Positions 17,751-26,603 of a DNA stretch of 64,000 nt are shown one piece after another. The DNA is from Candidatus Accumulibacter propinquus (GTDB taxonomy: Bacteria > Pseudomonadota > Gammaproteobacteria > Burkholderiales > Rhodocyclaceae): NCBI GenBank assembly GCA_016714935.1, contig JADKBU010000023.1:1-64000 (forward strand). Reading direction: 5' to 3'. Each line of letters starts with the position of its first letter. The first letter of the stretch is position 1. The translations under genes were made by a program, and so were the position numbers. The notes beneath the pieces are model-generated. The model was not told the DNA's origin and did no database searches. It saw only the letters and a list, made by a program, of their open reading frames with translations.

Positions 17751-18323
17751 GTGGCAGGCCCGCAAATTCTCTATCTGCACGGCTTTTGCTCTTCGCCGGC
17801 GTCCTGGAAGGCGCGGATGCTTGGCGAACGCCTCGCGGCGGCTGGTTTGGCTGATCGCTTTGTGTGCCCGTTCCTTTCGCCTGTTCCGTTTGAGGCGATG
17901 GCCAGCGCCGAAGCGGCTTTGGCACATGCCGAAGGCCCGACCGTAGTCGTCGGCAGTTCACTCGGTGGCTACTACGCGACCTGGCTGGCCGAAAAGCACG
18001 ATCTGCGCGCGGTCCTGATCAACCCCGCGGTGATGGCACCGGTCCTCCTCAGCAGCCTGGTGGGAACGCACACCAACTTTCACACCGGCGTGAGTTTCGA
18101 GTTCACATTCGAACACGTGGAACAGTTACTTGCGCTTTCAGCAGCGACGGTCTCATCCGCGCGCTACCTGCTGCTGGTGGAGACCGGGGACGAAGTGCTG
18201 GACTATCGGCAGGCGGTCGAGCGCTACGCCGGTAGCCGACAGGTGGTCCTCGAAGGCGGCGACCACAGCTTTACGCGCTTCCCCGAACTCGTGCCGCAAA
18301 TCATTGAATTCTGTGGGTTATAA
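17751..18323 (+). CDS. YqiA-like alpha/beta-hydrolase (esterase)
   Basis: A 190-residue alpha/beta-hydrolase of the YqiA/YcfP group. The catalytic triad can be assigned: Ser in VVGSSLGGYYATWLA, Asp in LLVETGDEVLDY and His in VLEGGDHSF. The oxyanion region LYLHGFCSSPASW is typical. GTG 17751 is chosen because homology starts immediately (QILYLHGF); the longer in-frame reading begins inside uppP. The substrate is unknown; E. coli YqiA hydrolyses short-chain esters. It is tightly packed between uppP and an RNase II-type gene. Confidence 0.85.
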   Translation: MAGPQILYLHGFCSSPASWKARMLGERLAAAGLADRFVCPFLSPVPFEAMASAEAALAHAEGPTVVVGSSLGGYYATWLAEKHDLRAVLINPAVMAPVLLSSLVGTHTNFHTGVSFEFTFEHVEQLLALSAATVSSARYLLLVETGDEVLDYRQAVERYAGSRQVVLEGGDHSFTRFPELVPQIIEFCGL

Positions 18324-18331
18324 TCACTGCG

Positions 18332-20248
18332 ATGCATGTTCTATTCGAAGAAGACGGGGCCTTCAAGGCGGCCACCCTGGTCGCCGACAACGACAGCTCC
18401 CTGCAGGTCGAGACGGCCTCCGGAAAACGCAGCAAGATCAAGACGGCAAACGTCCTCCTGCGTTACAGTGAACCGGCGCCAGCGCTGCTGCTTGATCAGG
18501 CCGAAGTCCTGGCGACCGGGATCGAGGCTGATTTTCTCTGGGAATGCGTGGGTGACGGGGAGTTTTCCTTCGCCGATGTGGCCAACGAATACTTTGGTCA
18601 CGCCGCCACGGCGGTCGAAGCGGCAGCGCTGCTGTTGGCCCTGCATGCGGCACCCATCTACTTCCATCGCAAGGGCAAGGGCCGCTTCCGCAAGGCACCT
18701 GCCGACATCCTCCAGGCGGCACTCACCGGTCTGGAGAAGAAGCGGCAGCAAGCCCTGACCATCGAACGCATGGTTGCCGAGCTCAAGACATTTGCGCTGC
18801 CAGCCGAGTTTCCGCCGCTGCTCGGTCAGTTGCTCTATCGACCCGATCGCAACCGCGGCGAGACCAAAGCGCTTGAAGCGGCGTGCAGCGAGACGGGCCT
18901 GTCGGCCGCACACCTGCTCGAAAGGTGTGGCGCCATCCGCTCGGCCCACGACTACCACCTGCAGCGCTTCCTGTTCGAACAGTTCCCGCACGGCACGACT
19001 TTCCCGGCAGTCGAGTTGCCAGGTTTGCCGAGCGGTCTGCCGCGGGCCGAGGTGCGGGCATTTTCGATAGACGATGCGACGACGACCGAGATCGACGACG
19101 CTTTTTCGCTGCAGAAGCTGCCAGGTCTGGGCTGGCGGGTCGGCATCCACATTGCGGCGCCGGCGCTGGGCATTGCGCCGGGATCGCCACTGGACGAAAT
19201 CGCACGCGCACGGCTGTCGACGGTCTACCTGCCGGGCAGCAAGATCACGATGTTGCCGAATGGCGTGCTCGACGCTTTCACGCTGGGCTGCGGCCGCGAT
19301 TGCCCGGCCGTTTCGCTGTACCTCACCGTGTCGCCGGAATTCGAGATCTCGGCCCATGAAACACTTCTCGAAGTTGTCCCCGTCGTCGCCAACCTGCGGC
19401 ATCACGACCTTGAACCGCTGTTCAACGAGCAATCGATCGCCGAGGGCCTGAGCGACTTTGCTTTTCGCGACGAGCTGATGACCCTCTGGCAACTGGCGAA
19501 TGCCTGCGAAGGTCGGCGGGGCAAGGCATCGGCGATGCAGGGCCAGCACGACTACAACTTCCGGATCGACGGCGACCTCGGTGATGCCGAGGCGTGTCGC
19601 GTTGACATCTCGGCACGCAAGCGCGGCAGCCCACTCGACAAACTGGTTGCCGAGTTGATGATTGTCGCCAACAGCACCTGGGGCGGACTGCTGGCCAACA
19701 AGGAGGTCGCCGCCATCTATCGGGTACAGACCGGCGGCAAGGTGCGCATGAGCACTTCGCCGCAGGCACACGAAGGCCTGGGGGTCAAGCAGTATGCCTG
19801 GTCGTCGTCGCCGCTGCGCCGCTATGTGGACCTGCTCAACCAGTGGCAGTTGATCGCCTGCCTGAACGGTCAGACGCCTCCCTTCGCCGCGCGCTCTGAC
19901 GCACTCTTCGCCGCGCTACGTGATTTCGAACTGACCTATAGTGCTTACGCCGAGTTTCAGCGCAGCATGGAACGTTACTGGTGCCTGCGCTGGCTGCGCC
20001 AGCAGGTCATGGATACCATCGAGGCGACGATCATCGGGCGCGAGAATCTGGCCCGGTTGGAGGGCCTGCCGCTGATACAGCGAGTGCCGTCGGCACCGGA
20101 ACTGAAACCGGGACAGCGGATCCGTTTGCGCATCGAGTCGATCGACTTCCTGACCCTTGGGCTTGCTTGTCGCTACCTCGAAACACTGGGGCCAGCGACA
20201 GTCGCTGCAGGCGCTGCCGATGACGAGGTCCTCGAGGCGGTCGATTGA
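18332..20248 (+). CDS. RNase II-family (RNB) exoribonuclease
   Basis: A 638-residue protein with the RNB catalytic domain from about residue 240: FSIDDATTTEIDDAF has the clustered Asp residues that hold Mg2+, followed by VGIHIAAPALGIAPGS and the later QYAWSSSPLRRYVDLLNQWQ arginine region. It degrades single-stranded RNA 3' to 5'. The N-terminal part lacks clear cold-shock domains and carries a winged-helix-like region instead, as in the shorter betaproteobacterial forms. ATG 18332 follows the esterase stop by 8 bases. Confidence 0.9.
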   Translation: MHVLFEEDGAFKAATLVADNDSSLQVETASGKRSKIKTANVLLRYSEPAPALLLDQAEVLATGIEADFLWECVGDGEFSFADVANEYFGHAATAVEAAALLLALHAAPIYFHRKGKGRFRKAPADILQAALTGLEKKRQQALTIERMVAELKTFALPAEFPPLLGQLLYRPDRNRGETKALEAACSETGLSAAHLLERCGAIRSAHDYHLQRFLFEQFPHGTTFPAVELPGLPSGLPRAEVRAFSIDDATTTEIDDAFSLQKLPGLGWRVGIHIAAPALGIAPGSPLDEIARARLSTVYLPGSKITMLPNGVLDAFTLGCGRDCPAVSLYLTVSPEFEISAHETLLEVVPVVANLRHHDLEPLFNEQSIAEGLSDFAFRDELMTLWQLANACEGRRGKASAMQGQHDYNFRIDGDLGDAEACRVDISARKRGSPLDKLVAELMIVANSTWGGLLANKEVAAIYRVQTGGKVRMSTSPQAHEGLGVKQYAWSSSPLRRYVDLLNQWQLIACLNGQTPPFAARSDALFAALRDFELTYSAYAEFQRSMERYWCLRWLRQQVMDTIEATIIGRENLARLEGLPLIQRVPSAPELKPGQRIRLRIESIDFLTLGLACRYLETLGPATVAAGAADDEVLEAVD

Positions 20249-20249
20249 A

Positions 20250-21140
20250 GTGAACGCCGCCTCACGCCGACTGCCCAAGGGATGGCTGGCTGCGCACAGT
20301 CTGTGGCTGGCGCTCGGCGTTTCCCTGCTGTTGCACGGCCTGGTGCTGTCGCTGCATTTTCAGTTTCCCGATGCCTCGCGCGCACTCAAGGCGCGTGCAC
20401 TCGACATCATTCTGGTCAATAGCCGTTCGGCCCGCAGACCTTCCGACGCACAGTTCCAGGCGCAGGCCAATCTGGACAATGGCGGCAATACCGAGCATGA
20501 GCGGCGGGCGAAGACGCCCTTGCCACCCGCGCCAAGACACCAGGATGGCGACGATTTCGAGCACTCGCAAAAGCGTATCCAGGCGCTCGAAGCACACCAG
20601 CAGCGGCTGGCGGCACAAACAAACAGCAAGACCGCGGTCGCTCCGACGGCTCAAAAGGAAGCCCAGCCCGAACCGGTACCGAATGTCCGCGGCCGCGATC
20701 TGGCACAGAGCGCGCTGGCGATGGCCCGCCTGGAAGGGGAAATCGCCAAGGAACTCGACGACTACAACAAGCGCCCGCGCAAGAAGTTCATCGGCACCAG
20801 CGCTGTGGAATACCGCTTTGCGCAGTATTTCGAGGAATGGCGGACCAAGGTCGAGCGCGTCGGCACCCTCAACTACCCGGAAGCGGCAAGGGGCAAGCTC
20901 TACGGCAGCCTGGTGCTGACCGTGACCATCAGGAATGACGGCAGCGTTGACGGCATCGAGATCAACCGCTCTTCGGGTCACAAGATCCTCGACGACGCCG
21001 CTCGCCGAATCGTCGCCATGGCCGCCCCCTTCGCCGCCTTCCCGCCGGCCATCCGGCACGACACCGACGTCCTGGAGATTACGCGCACCTGGAACTTTAC
21101 CCAGCGCGACAGCCTTGAAACCAGGGCCATGAAGCGATGA
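20250..21140 (+). CDS. TonB-family C-terminal domain protein
   Basis: A 296-residue protein with one N-terminal membrane segment (LWLALGVSLLLHGLVLSLHF), a Pro/Gln/Ala-rich periplasmic stretch with a coiled-coil portion (residues about 110-190), and a TonB-like C-terminus (RVGTLNYPEAARGKLYGSLV, then VTIRNDGSVDGIEINRSSGH). No exbB/exbD is nearby. TonB-type proteins carry energy to outer-membrane receptors; stand-alone copies before aroE are common in betaproteobacteria and may have another role. GTG 20250 lies 1 base after the previous stop. It overlaps aroE by 4 bases. Confidence 0.85.
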   Translation: MNAASRRLPKGWLAAHSLWLALGVSLLLHGLVLSLHFQFPDASRALKARALDIILVNSRSARRPSDAQFQAQANLDNGGNTEHERRAKTPLPPAPRHQDGDDFEHSQKRIQALEAHQQRLAAQTNSKTAVAPTAQKEAQPEPVPNVRGRDLAQSALAMARLEGEIAKELDDYNKRPRKKFIGTSAVEYRFAQYFEEWRTKVERVGTLNYPEAARGKLYGSLVLTVTIRNDGSVDGIEINRSSGHKILDDAARRIVAMAAPFAAFPPAIRHDTDVLEITRTWNFTQRDSLETRAMKR

Positions 21141-21970
21141 GCGATCGCTACGGCGTCTTCGGCCATCCGGTGGCCCACAGCAAGTCACCGGCAATCCACG
21201 CGGCGTTTGCTGCTCAGTGTGGTCACGATCTCAGTTACGAGGCGATCCTGGCACCGCTCGACGGCTTCGCCGACAGCCTGTGCGCTTTCGTCGCCGCAGG
21301 CGGACGCGGAGCCAACGTCACCGTCCCGTTCAAGGAGGAGGCCTGCCGCCTGGCGACGCGCTTGACGCCGCGGGCGGCGCAGGCGGGTGCCGTCAACACG
21401 CTGGTTTTCGACCCGTCCGGGATGCTTGGGGACAATACCGACGGTGCCGGTCTGCTGCGCGACCTGACCAACAACCTCGGTTGCCGTATTACCGGACAAC
21501 GCCTGCTCCTGCTCGGCGCCGGTGGCGCGGCACGCGGCGTCGTCGGGCCCTTGCTCGAGGCCCGACCGGCGGCGATGGTCATTGCCAACCGTACTGCCGC
21601 AAGGGCTGCCGATCTTGCCGAGCGCTTTGCCGGCCGCGGTCCGTTGCGTGCCTGCGGCTATCCGGACCTCGTCGGCGAATCCTTCGACCTGGTGATCAAC
21701 GCCACGTCGGCAAGCCTGGGTGGCGAAGCACCGTACTTGCCCGAGCGGGTTTTCGCGTCCGGCAGTCTGGCCTACGACATGATGTATGGGCGCGGCGAGA
21801 CGCCATTTCTTCTCCTGGCCAGGGCGCAGGGCGCGGCGCGTCTGGCGGACGGGCTCGGCATGCTGGTGGAGCAGGCGGCCGAGGCCTTCCGGTTCTGGCG
21901 AGGGGTGCTTCCCGACAGCGCGCCGGTGTTGGCCATGCTGCGCGCCGTGGCCACTGTACCTGCCCACTGA
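21137..21970 (+). CDS. aroE: Shikimate dehydrogenase
   Basis: A 277-residue AroE that reduces 3-dehydroshikimate to shikimate with NADPH in aromatic amino-acid synthesis. The substrate site is in FGHPVAHSKSPAIHAAF and NVTVPFKEEA (with the catalytic Lys), followed by DNTDGAGL. The nucleotide loop is LLLGAGGAARGVVGPL. ATGA overlap with the TonB-like gene and a 2-base gap to mtgA indicate one transcript. Confidence 0.96.
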   Translation: MSDRYGVFGHPVAHSKSPAIHAAFAAQCGHDLSYEAILAPLDGFADSLCAFVAAGGRGANVTVPFKEEACRLATRLTPRAAQAGAVNTLVFDPSGMLGDNTDGAGLLRDLTNNLGCRITGQRLLLLGAGGAARGVVGPLLEARPAAMVIANRTAARAADLAERFAGRGPLRACGYPDLVGESFDLVINATSASLGGEAPYLPERVFASGSLAYDMMYGRGETPFLLLARAQGAARLADGLGMLVEQAAEAFRFWRGVLPDSAPVLAMLRAVATVPAH

Positions 21971-21972
21971 CC

Positions 21973-22668
21973 ATGCGCGGCCTTGCGCTCTGGGTGAAGC
22001 GGCTGCTTCTCGGATGCCTCGGCTTGCTGCTGCTGTACCAGTTCTGGCTCTTCGGCTGGGTGCTTTGGTGGAACTGGGCCAATCCGGAAAACACACGTTT
22101 CATGAATATCCGCCTCGACGAACTGCGGGTCAGTAATCCGCAAGCGCAACTGAAAAAACAGTGGATTGCTTATGAGAAGGTGTCGAGCAACCTCAAGCGC
22201 GCGATCATCGCCGCAGAGGATGCCAAGTTCGTCGATCATGAAGGCTTCGATTGGGAAGGCATCCAGCACGCACTCGAAAGGAACCAGAAAAAGGGGCGAG
22301 TCGTTGCCGGCGGCTCGACCATCTCGCAACAGCTGGCCAAGAATCTCTTCCTGACGCCGGCCAAGACCCCCTGGCGCAAGGCCGAAGAGGCGATCATCAC
22401 GCTGATGCTGGAGACCCTCTGGAGCAAGCAGCGGATCTTCGAGGTTTATCTCAATGTCATCGAATGGGGTAACGGGGTGTTCGGTGCCGAAGCTGCGGCC
22501 CGCCACTATTACGGCGTTTCCGCCGCGCAGCTCGCACCGGAACAGGCAGCGCGGCTGGCGGGCATGATTCCCAGCCCGCGCTTTTACGACCGCAACCGCA
22601 GTGCACCGGGGCTTGCCCGGAAGACGGCGATCATTCTCGCCCGCATGCCGTCTGCCGACGTACCCTGA
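21973..22668 (+). CDS. mtgA: Monofunctional peptidoglycan glycosyltransferase
   Basis: A 231-residue family-51 glycosyltransferase that polymerises lipid II. One N-terminal membrane helix (LLLGCLGLLLLYQFWLFGWV) is followed by the catalytic motifs: IAAEDAKFVDHEGFDWEGI (catalytic Glu), GGSTISQQLAKNLFL, and EVYLNVIEWGNGVFGAEAAA. ATG 21973 is chosen from gene spacing and because the membrane helix starts there. The aroE-mtgA pairing is common in betaproteobacteria. Confidence 0.95.
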   Translation: MRGLALWVKRLLLGCLGLLLLYQFWLFGWVLWWNWANPENTRFMNIRLDELRVSNPQAQLKKQWIAYEKVSSNLKRAIIAAEDAKFVDHEGFDWEGIQHALERNQKKGRVVAGGSTISQQLAKNLFLTPAKTPWRKAEEAIITLMLETLWSKQRIFEVYLNVIEWGNGVFGAEAAARHYYGVSAAQLAPEQAARLAGMIPSPRFYDRNRSAPGLARKTAIILARMPSADVP

Positions 22669-22803
22669 CGGTTCGAGCAGTCGTACAGGCGCTCGTACTC
22701 CGGGCGATGGCGGGCGATCGGAAAGCCTGAGATACTTGCCGTGTTTTCCTGCCGCCGCGCCTGCCGGTCGGTGGCCGATGTCAATCCATGGAGTGATCAA
22801 CCG

Positions 22804-23304
22804 ATGAAGCTTCGCACTATCCTTCTGCTACTCGTTCTTGGCGCCATCGCTGCCTTTTCCGCGCTGAACTGGAGCGCCTTCAACACCCCGACAACGCTTT
22901 CTCTGGGGGTTGCCGAAGTGCAGGCGCCGCTCGGGGTAATCATGCTCGGGGTGGTTGCCTTTCTCGCCGCATTCTTCCTGGTGTTCGTGGTTTACGTGCA
23001 GGCTTCCGCGCTGTTCGACTCCCGCCGTCATGCTCAGGAACTGCAGGCCAACCGGGAACTGGCCGACAAGGCCGAGGCCTCCCGCTTTACCGAACTGCGC
23101 AGCTTTCTTGAGGTGGAGTTGCAGAAACTGGCCAGCGGCAATGCCGGAGCGCCGGTGGATGCAGCGATCGTCGCCCGACTCGACCGGCTCGAAAGGGAAT
23201 TGTTGACCGCCATCGAGCAGTCGGGGAACGGTCTCGCCGCCTGCATCGGCGAACTCGAGGATCGCCTGGAGAGGAGAGACGGGACCTTGCCGACGCGTCG
23301 GTGA
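22804..23304 (+). CDS. LapA/DUF1049-like membrane protein
   Basis: A 166-residue inner-membrane protein with two hydrophobic segments (residues about 5-22 and 45-68), of which the first region (ILLLLVLGAIAAFSALNW, then F-N-T-P-T) resembles the LapA/DUF1049 fold. The cytoplasmic tail is a long charged coiled coil. In E. coli, LapA works with LapB to regulate LPS synthesis, but no lapB is seen here. A terminator follows 20 bases after the stop. An in-frame start at 22741 is less likely than ATG 22804. Confidence 0.7.
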   Translation: MKLRTILLLLVLGAIAAFSALNWSAFNTPTTLSLGVAEVQAPLGVIMLGVVAFLAAFFLVFVVYVQASALFDSRRHAQELQANRELADKAEASRFTELRSFLEVELQKLASGNAGAPVDAAIVARLDRLERELLTAIEQSGNGLAACIGELEDRLERRDGTLPTRR

Positions 23305-23324
23305 AGCAATTAGCAGGCAGGAAA

Positions 23325-23345
23325 AAGCCCGCACACGGCGGGCTT
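23325..23345. terminator. Bidirectional terminator between lapA-like gene and rhlE
   Basis: AAGCCCGC (23325-23332) pairs with GCGGGCTT (23338-23345). It is flanked by A residues on the left and T-rich sequence on the right, so it can end transcription from both convergent genes. Confidence 0.8.
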
Positions 23346-23367
23346 CTGTGTGCAGCCTGCGCGTCTT

Positions 23368-24772
23368 TCAGCGCTCGCCGTAAGTCCGGCGGCTGGCACC
23401 TGCGCCATGGCTGCCCTTGGCGGACTCGTGGTACGGTGCCCGCGGTGCGCCGTCGCGGCGCGGCGCGGCGGGCTTGCTGAAGCGGCTGTCGGCTGCTGCT
23501 CCCGCCGGTTGCCCGTAGCTGCGCTTTTCGCCGCCTTTCCAGGCGGGCTTGGTGGTTGGGCGCGGGTTCGCCGACGCCGGCCGGCGAGTGGGCTCATGGC
23601 CGGCGACGACTTCGACCGGAATCATCTGCTTGGTAAAGCGTTCGATTTTCCGGACGTTGAAATGCTCGGCGTGATGGACCAGCGAGATGGCCAGACCACT
23701 GCGCCCGGCACGGCCGGTGCGGCCGATGCGGTGCACGTAGTCCTCAGCCGACTTCGGCAGATCGTAGTTGAAAACGTGGGTAATCGTCGGCACGTCGATG
23801 CCACGCGCCGCCACGTCGGTGGCGACCAGGATCTGTACCTGCCCACGGCGCATCGCGGCGAGTGTGCGGTTGCGGGCACCCTGCTGCATGTCGCCGTGCA
23901 AGGCCGCGGCGTTGAATCCGGCGACGTTAAGGCGATCACTGACGGTATCGGCATCGCGCTTGGTGGCGGTAAACACCAAGGCCTGACCGATCGAGACGTC
24001 GCGCAACAGGTGGTCGAGCAGGCGGTTCTTGTGCGCGAGGTCGTCGATGAAGTGCATCCGCTGCTCGATGTTGTCGTGCCGGGCCGAAACGGCGTCGACC
24101 TGCAGCCGCAGCGGCGGCGCGTGTCATGCGCTGTGCCAGTTCGCCGACGGTTCCGTCGAGGGTGGCCGAGAACAACAGCGTCTGGCGCGAAGCCGGAGTT
24201 GCGGCGACGATCCTTTCGATATCCTCGATGAAACCCATGTCCAGCATGCGGTCCGCTTCGTCAAGGACCAGTATCTGCAGTTGCGAGAAGTCGATCTTGC
24301 CCGAGCTCATGTGGTCGATCAGGCGACCCGGCGTGGCCACCAGGATCTCGGGATTGCGGCCGAGGAGTTCCATCTGCTTCGGATAAGGCATGCCGCCGAG
24401 GATGGCGACCGCGCGCAGGTGATGGAGCTGGCGCCCGTACTTCTCGGTGGCGGCGGTGACCTGCAGGGCAAGCTCGCGGGTGGGCGTCAGGACCAGCATC
24501 TTCGGTTGCGCAGCCTGGAAGCGCTGGCGCGCGTGTGCCGGCCGGCGGTCGGCCGCACGGGCGGCAGGCCGTTCCTGCGAAGCGAAGAGGTGCAGCGCCG
24601 GCAACATGAAGGCCGCCGTCTTGCCGGAACCGGTTTGCGAGGAAACCATCAGGTCGCGGCCCGCGAGGGCGGCGGGTATGGCTTGTTGCTGGACCGGCGT
24701 CGGTTCGCTGTAGCCGGAGTCGGTGAGTGCCTTCAGGATGGCCGGGTGAAGGCCGATTTCTGCAAAAGTCAT
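23368..24772 (-). pseudogene. rhlE: DEAD-box RNA helicase, split by one frameshift
   Basis: The minus strand encodes a full RhlE-type helicase in two frames. The first part (ATG 24772 to about 24110) has the Q motif (GYSEPTPVQQQAIP), motif I (SSQTGSGKTAAF), LVLTPTRELALQ, DEAD (VLDEADRMLDMGF) and SAT. The second part (about 24110 to 23368) has ALVFTATKRDADTV, LVATDVAARGIDVP and HRIGRTGRAGR, then a basic Arg/Gly/Pro-rich tail. The break lies in a CG-rich repeat at 24107-24122, where one base too many changes the frame after QRMTRA. All motifs are intact on both sides, so either a consensus error or a very recent mutation. RhlE unwinds RNA in ribosome and mRNA metabolism. Confidence 0.85.
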
Positions 24773-25031
24773 ATTTCTCTTTCGTATGGGTGTGCTGCGC
24801 GCTGCCGTAACGGCATGGCACGCTGCCAAGGGAAAAAAGCAACGCCAACCAACGAAAAAGCTGAGAGACAGACTCTGTTCGATCAACAGGAGTCAGCACC
24901 AATCAGCACAAAAGCTTTGTGCCAGGACGGCGCTGATTGAATCGACACCAGAAGGCAGGGGGGCTTGAGGGTTACGGCCAGGTTCGCGATGCTTGTTGCA
25001 CGCTCCGCTGAGGCGGCGTCGTGCGGCGCGC

Positions 25032-25037
25032 ATTATA
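25032..25037 (-). promoter_or_regulatory. Candidate -10 box for rhlE with a long leader
   Basis: On the minus strand a perfect TATAAT lies at 25037-25032 in the context GTGCTATAATGCGC. It overlaps the ubiC stop. The rhlE start is 260 bases downstream, so the transcript would have a long untranslated leader, as is known for several RNA-helicase and cold-shock genes. No good -35 was found. Confidence 0.45.
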
Positions 25038-25627
25038 GCACCCACCCAGGCTTCGTCGAGTTTTCTTTTCCGGATGGTGAGAGTCGCAGCACGCGTGGTG
25101 AAAAGACCTCGGTCACCAGGACGGATTGCCCGGCGAAATCGAACTGCGAGCGGCGTGCCCACAGCGCGCTCGTAGCCCCATCGGCAAGTTGCAGGGCCGC
25201 CAGCGCCGGTGTGAACAACGCCTGCCGGCGATCAAGGCGCTTGAACTTCATCGTGCCGCGCTCGAAACCGGGATGCGCGAAGAGCAAGGCGCCAAGCGAG
25301 CGGTTGCCGAGGCGAGCCAGCCAGAGGGCTGAGCGGACCACGCGGTCGATGGGGCAGCACGGTATGCGCGAAGACGACGATCTGACCATCGCAGAACAAG
25401 GCCACTTCCCGCACCCAGGCCCGCGCCTGGCGTGGCAACCCGAGCGCCAGTGCTTCATCGGCCGTTGGGCTGTCGAGGCCCTGGCGCAGCACCCGAACGG
25501 CAAAATGTCCTCGCGCCTGGATGCGAGCGGTCAGCGAGCCGCGATCGCGCAACCATGGCATGAAGGACACGTTGTCGGGCGCGCGCATCAAGCTGCTGCG
25601 CCAGGACCGACCGGCGGTGACGCTCAC
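25033..25627 (-). pseudogene. ubiC: Chorismate lyase, split by one frameshift
   Basis: UbiC makes 4-hydroxybenzoate, the first precursor of ubiquinone, from chorismate. Frame 1 (GTG 25627 onward) gives WLRDRGSLTARIQARG, FAVRVLRQGL and EVALFCDGQIVVFAHTVLP. After the CCCC run at about 25350, a one-base skip continues IDRVVRSALWLARLGNRSLG, RGTMKFKRLDRRQALF and LWARRSQFDFAGQSVLVTEV, exactly the UbiC order. Total about 198 codons, normal length. The break is one extra C in a homopolymer, so the gene may well be intact in the organism. Confidence 0.8.
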
Positions 25628-25654
25628 TTGCCGCAGACGGCGTACTCCCGCCGC

Positions 25655-26098
25655 TTATTGTGGCGCAGGGGATTTTTCGAGACCGCCAATTCGACTCCCT
25701 GGCTTGATGCCTTTGCTCGCAAACCAGCCGAGATTCATTTCAAGCGCAAAGCGTGCCGCCTTCGCTGCACAGTGATTGTCCTCGGTCTGCGGCTGCATGT
25801 TCTCGATGTTCAGAATGCGCCCCTCTTCGTCGAGAAAGGCAACCGACAGGGGTAGCAAGGTGTTGCGCATCCACATGCAATGGCGTTCGGGCTGCGCGAA
25901 GACGAAGAGCATCCCCTGGTTGGCCGGCATGCTGCGGCGATGCATCAATCCCTGCATCCGGTTCGGGTCATTGGCCGCCACCTCGGCCTCAATGCGGTAG
26001 AAGCCGGCCGTCAGTTCGATGCGCGGCAATTGCGCCGCAACCGGCAGTGCGACCAGCAGCAGGGCAAGGGGGAAAAAGGAAAAAGCGGACCTGGACAT
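25655..26098 (-). CDS. Exported DUF192 protein
   Basis: A 147-residue protein with a signal peptide (SFFPLALLLVALPVAAQ). The DUF192 core is clear: NDPNRMQGLMHRRSMPANQG, MLFVFAQPERHCMWMRNTLL and the C-terminal ALEMNLGWFASKGIKPG. The family is small, periplasmic and of unknown function. It lies 28 bases upstream of ubiC on the same strand and may be co-transcribed with it. Confidence 0.9.
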   Translation of the reverse strand: MSRSAFSFFPLALLLVALPVAAQLPRIELTAGFYRIEAEVAANDPNRMQGLMHRRSMPANQGMLFVFAQPERHCMWMRNTLLPLSVAFLDEEGRILNIENMQPQTEDNHCAAKAARFALEMNLGWFASKGIKPGSRIGGLEKSPAPQ

Positions 26099-26215
26099 GC
26101 AAGACTCCGGCGTAGACGGCGATCGGGGGTCGGAAAGGTGATCGGTATGGATGGCGAGAGAGCCGTGCGCATCACGTGTCGCACGTCCGCACCGGGCACG
26201 GCCCGGCGATCACGG

Positions 26216-26584
26216 TTACGATTTCTTCCGAGGACCTCCCGGCGCGGCCTTCGCGGGAGCCTTCCGGTTTGTTGGCGCCTTGGCGGCAGGGGCCGTGGCC
26301 GGGCGTGATCCCTTGGTGGCGGTTGCTGGCTTGGCCGTCGTCACTGGTTTGCCGGGATGGGCCAGCGGCTTCTTCGCTGCGCCGGCTACGGGCGGTTTGG
26401 GTGCCTTGACCACCGCTTGCGGGGCAGTTCGTGCTGCCGGTTTCGGCGGGGCCGCGGCTTCACCGAAGGTCACCGCCGCATCCGCATCCTCGGCTGCCTT
26501 CGGAACGGCCATGGTCAGCACCGCGAACAAGGACAAGGCCGCAGCCAGCAGCCAGCGCAACAGACGGTGGGGGAGCTTGCTCAT
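26216..26584 (-). CDS. Exported Lys/Ala/Pro-rich protein
   Basis: A 122-residue protein. A membrane or signal segment (LLRWLLAAALSLFAVLTMAV) is followed by about 90 residues almost wholly of Ala, Pro, Lys, Thr and Val, with repeated PAKAP/KPATA-like words and a basic end (GGPRKKS). The composition resembles histone-H1-like tails, yet the leader suggests that it leaves the cytoplasm, where it could bind anionic polymers or the cell wall. I recognise no family. ATG 26584 is chosen; a TTG two codons earlier is possible. It follows nirN by 20 bases on the same strand. Confidence 0.55.
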   Translation of the reverse strand: MSKLPHRLLRWLLAAALSLFAVLTMAVPKAAEDADAAVTFGEAAAPPKPAARTAPQAVVKAPKPPVAGAAKKPLAHPGKPVTTAKPATATKGSRPATAPAAKAPTNRKAPAKAAPGGPRKKS

Positions 26585-26603
26585 GGTCAACTTTCTGGCC
26601 GGA

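Noticed and set aside
20250..21140. A true energy-transducing TonB system
   Set aside because: No exbB, exbD or TonB-dependent receptor lies nearby, so only the domain is called.
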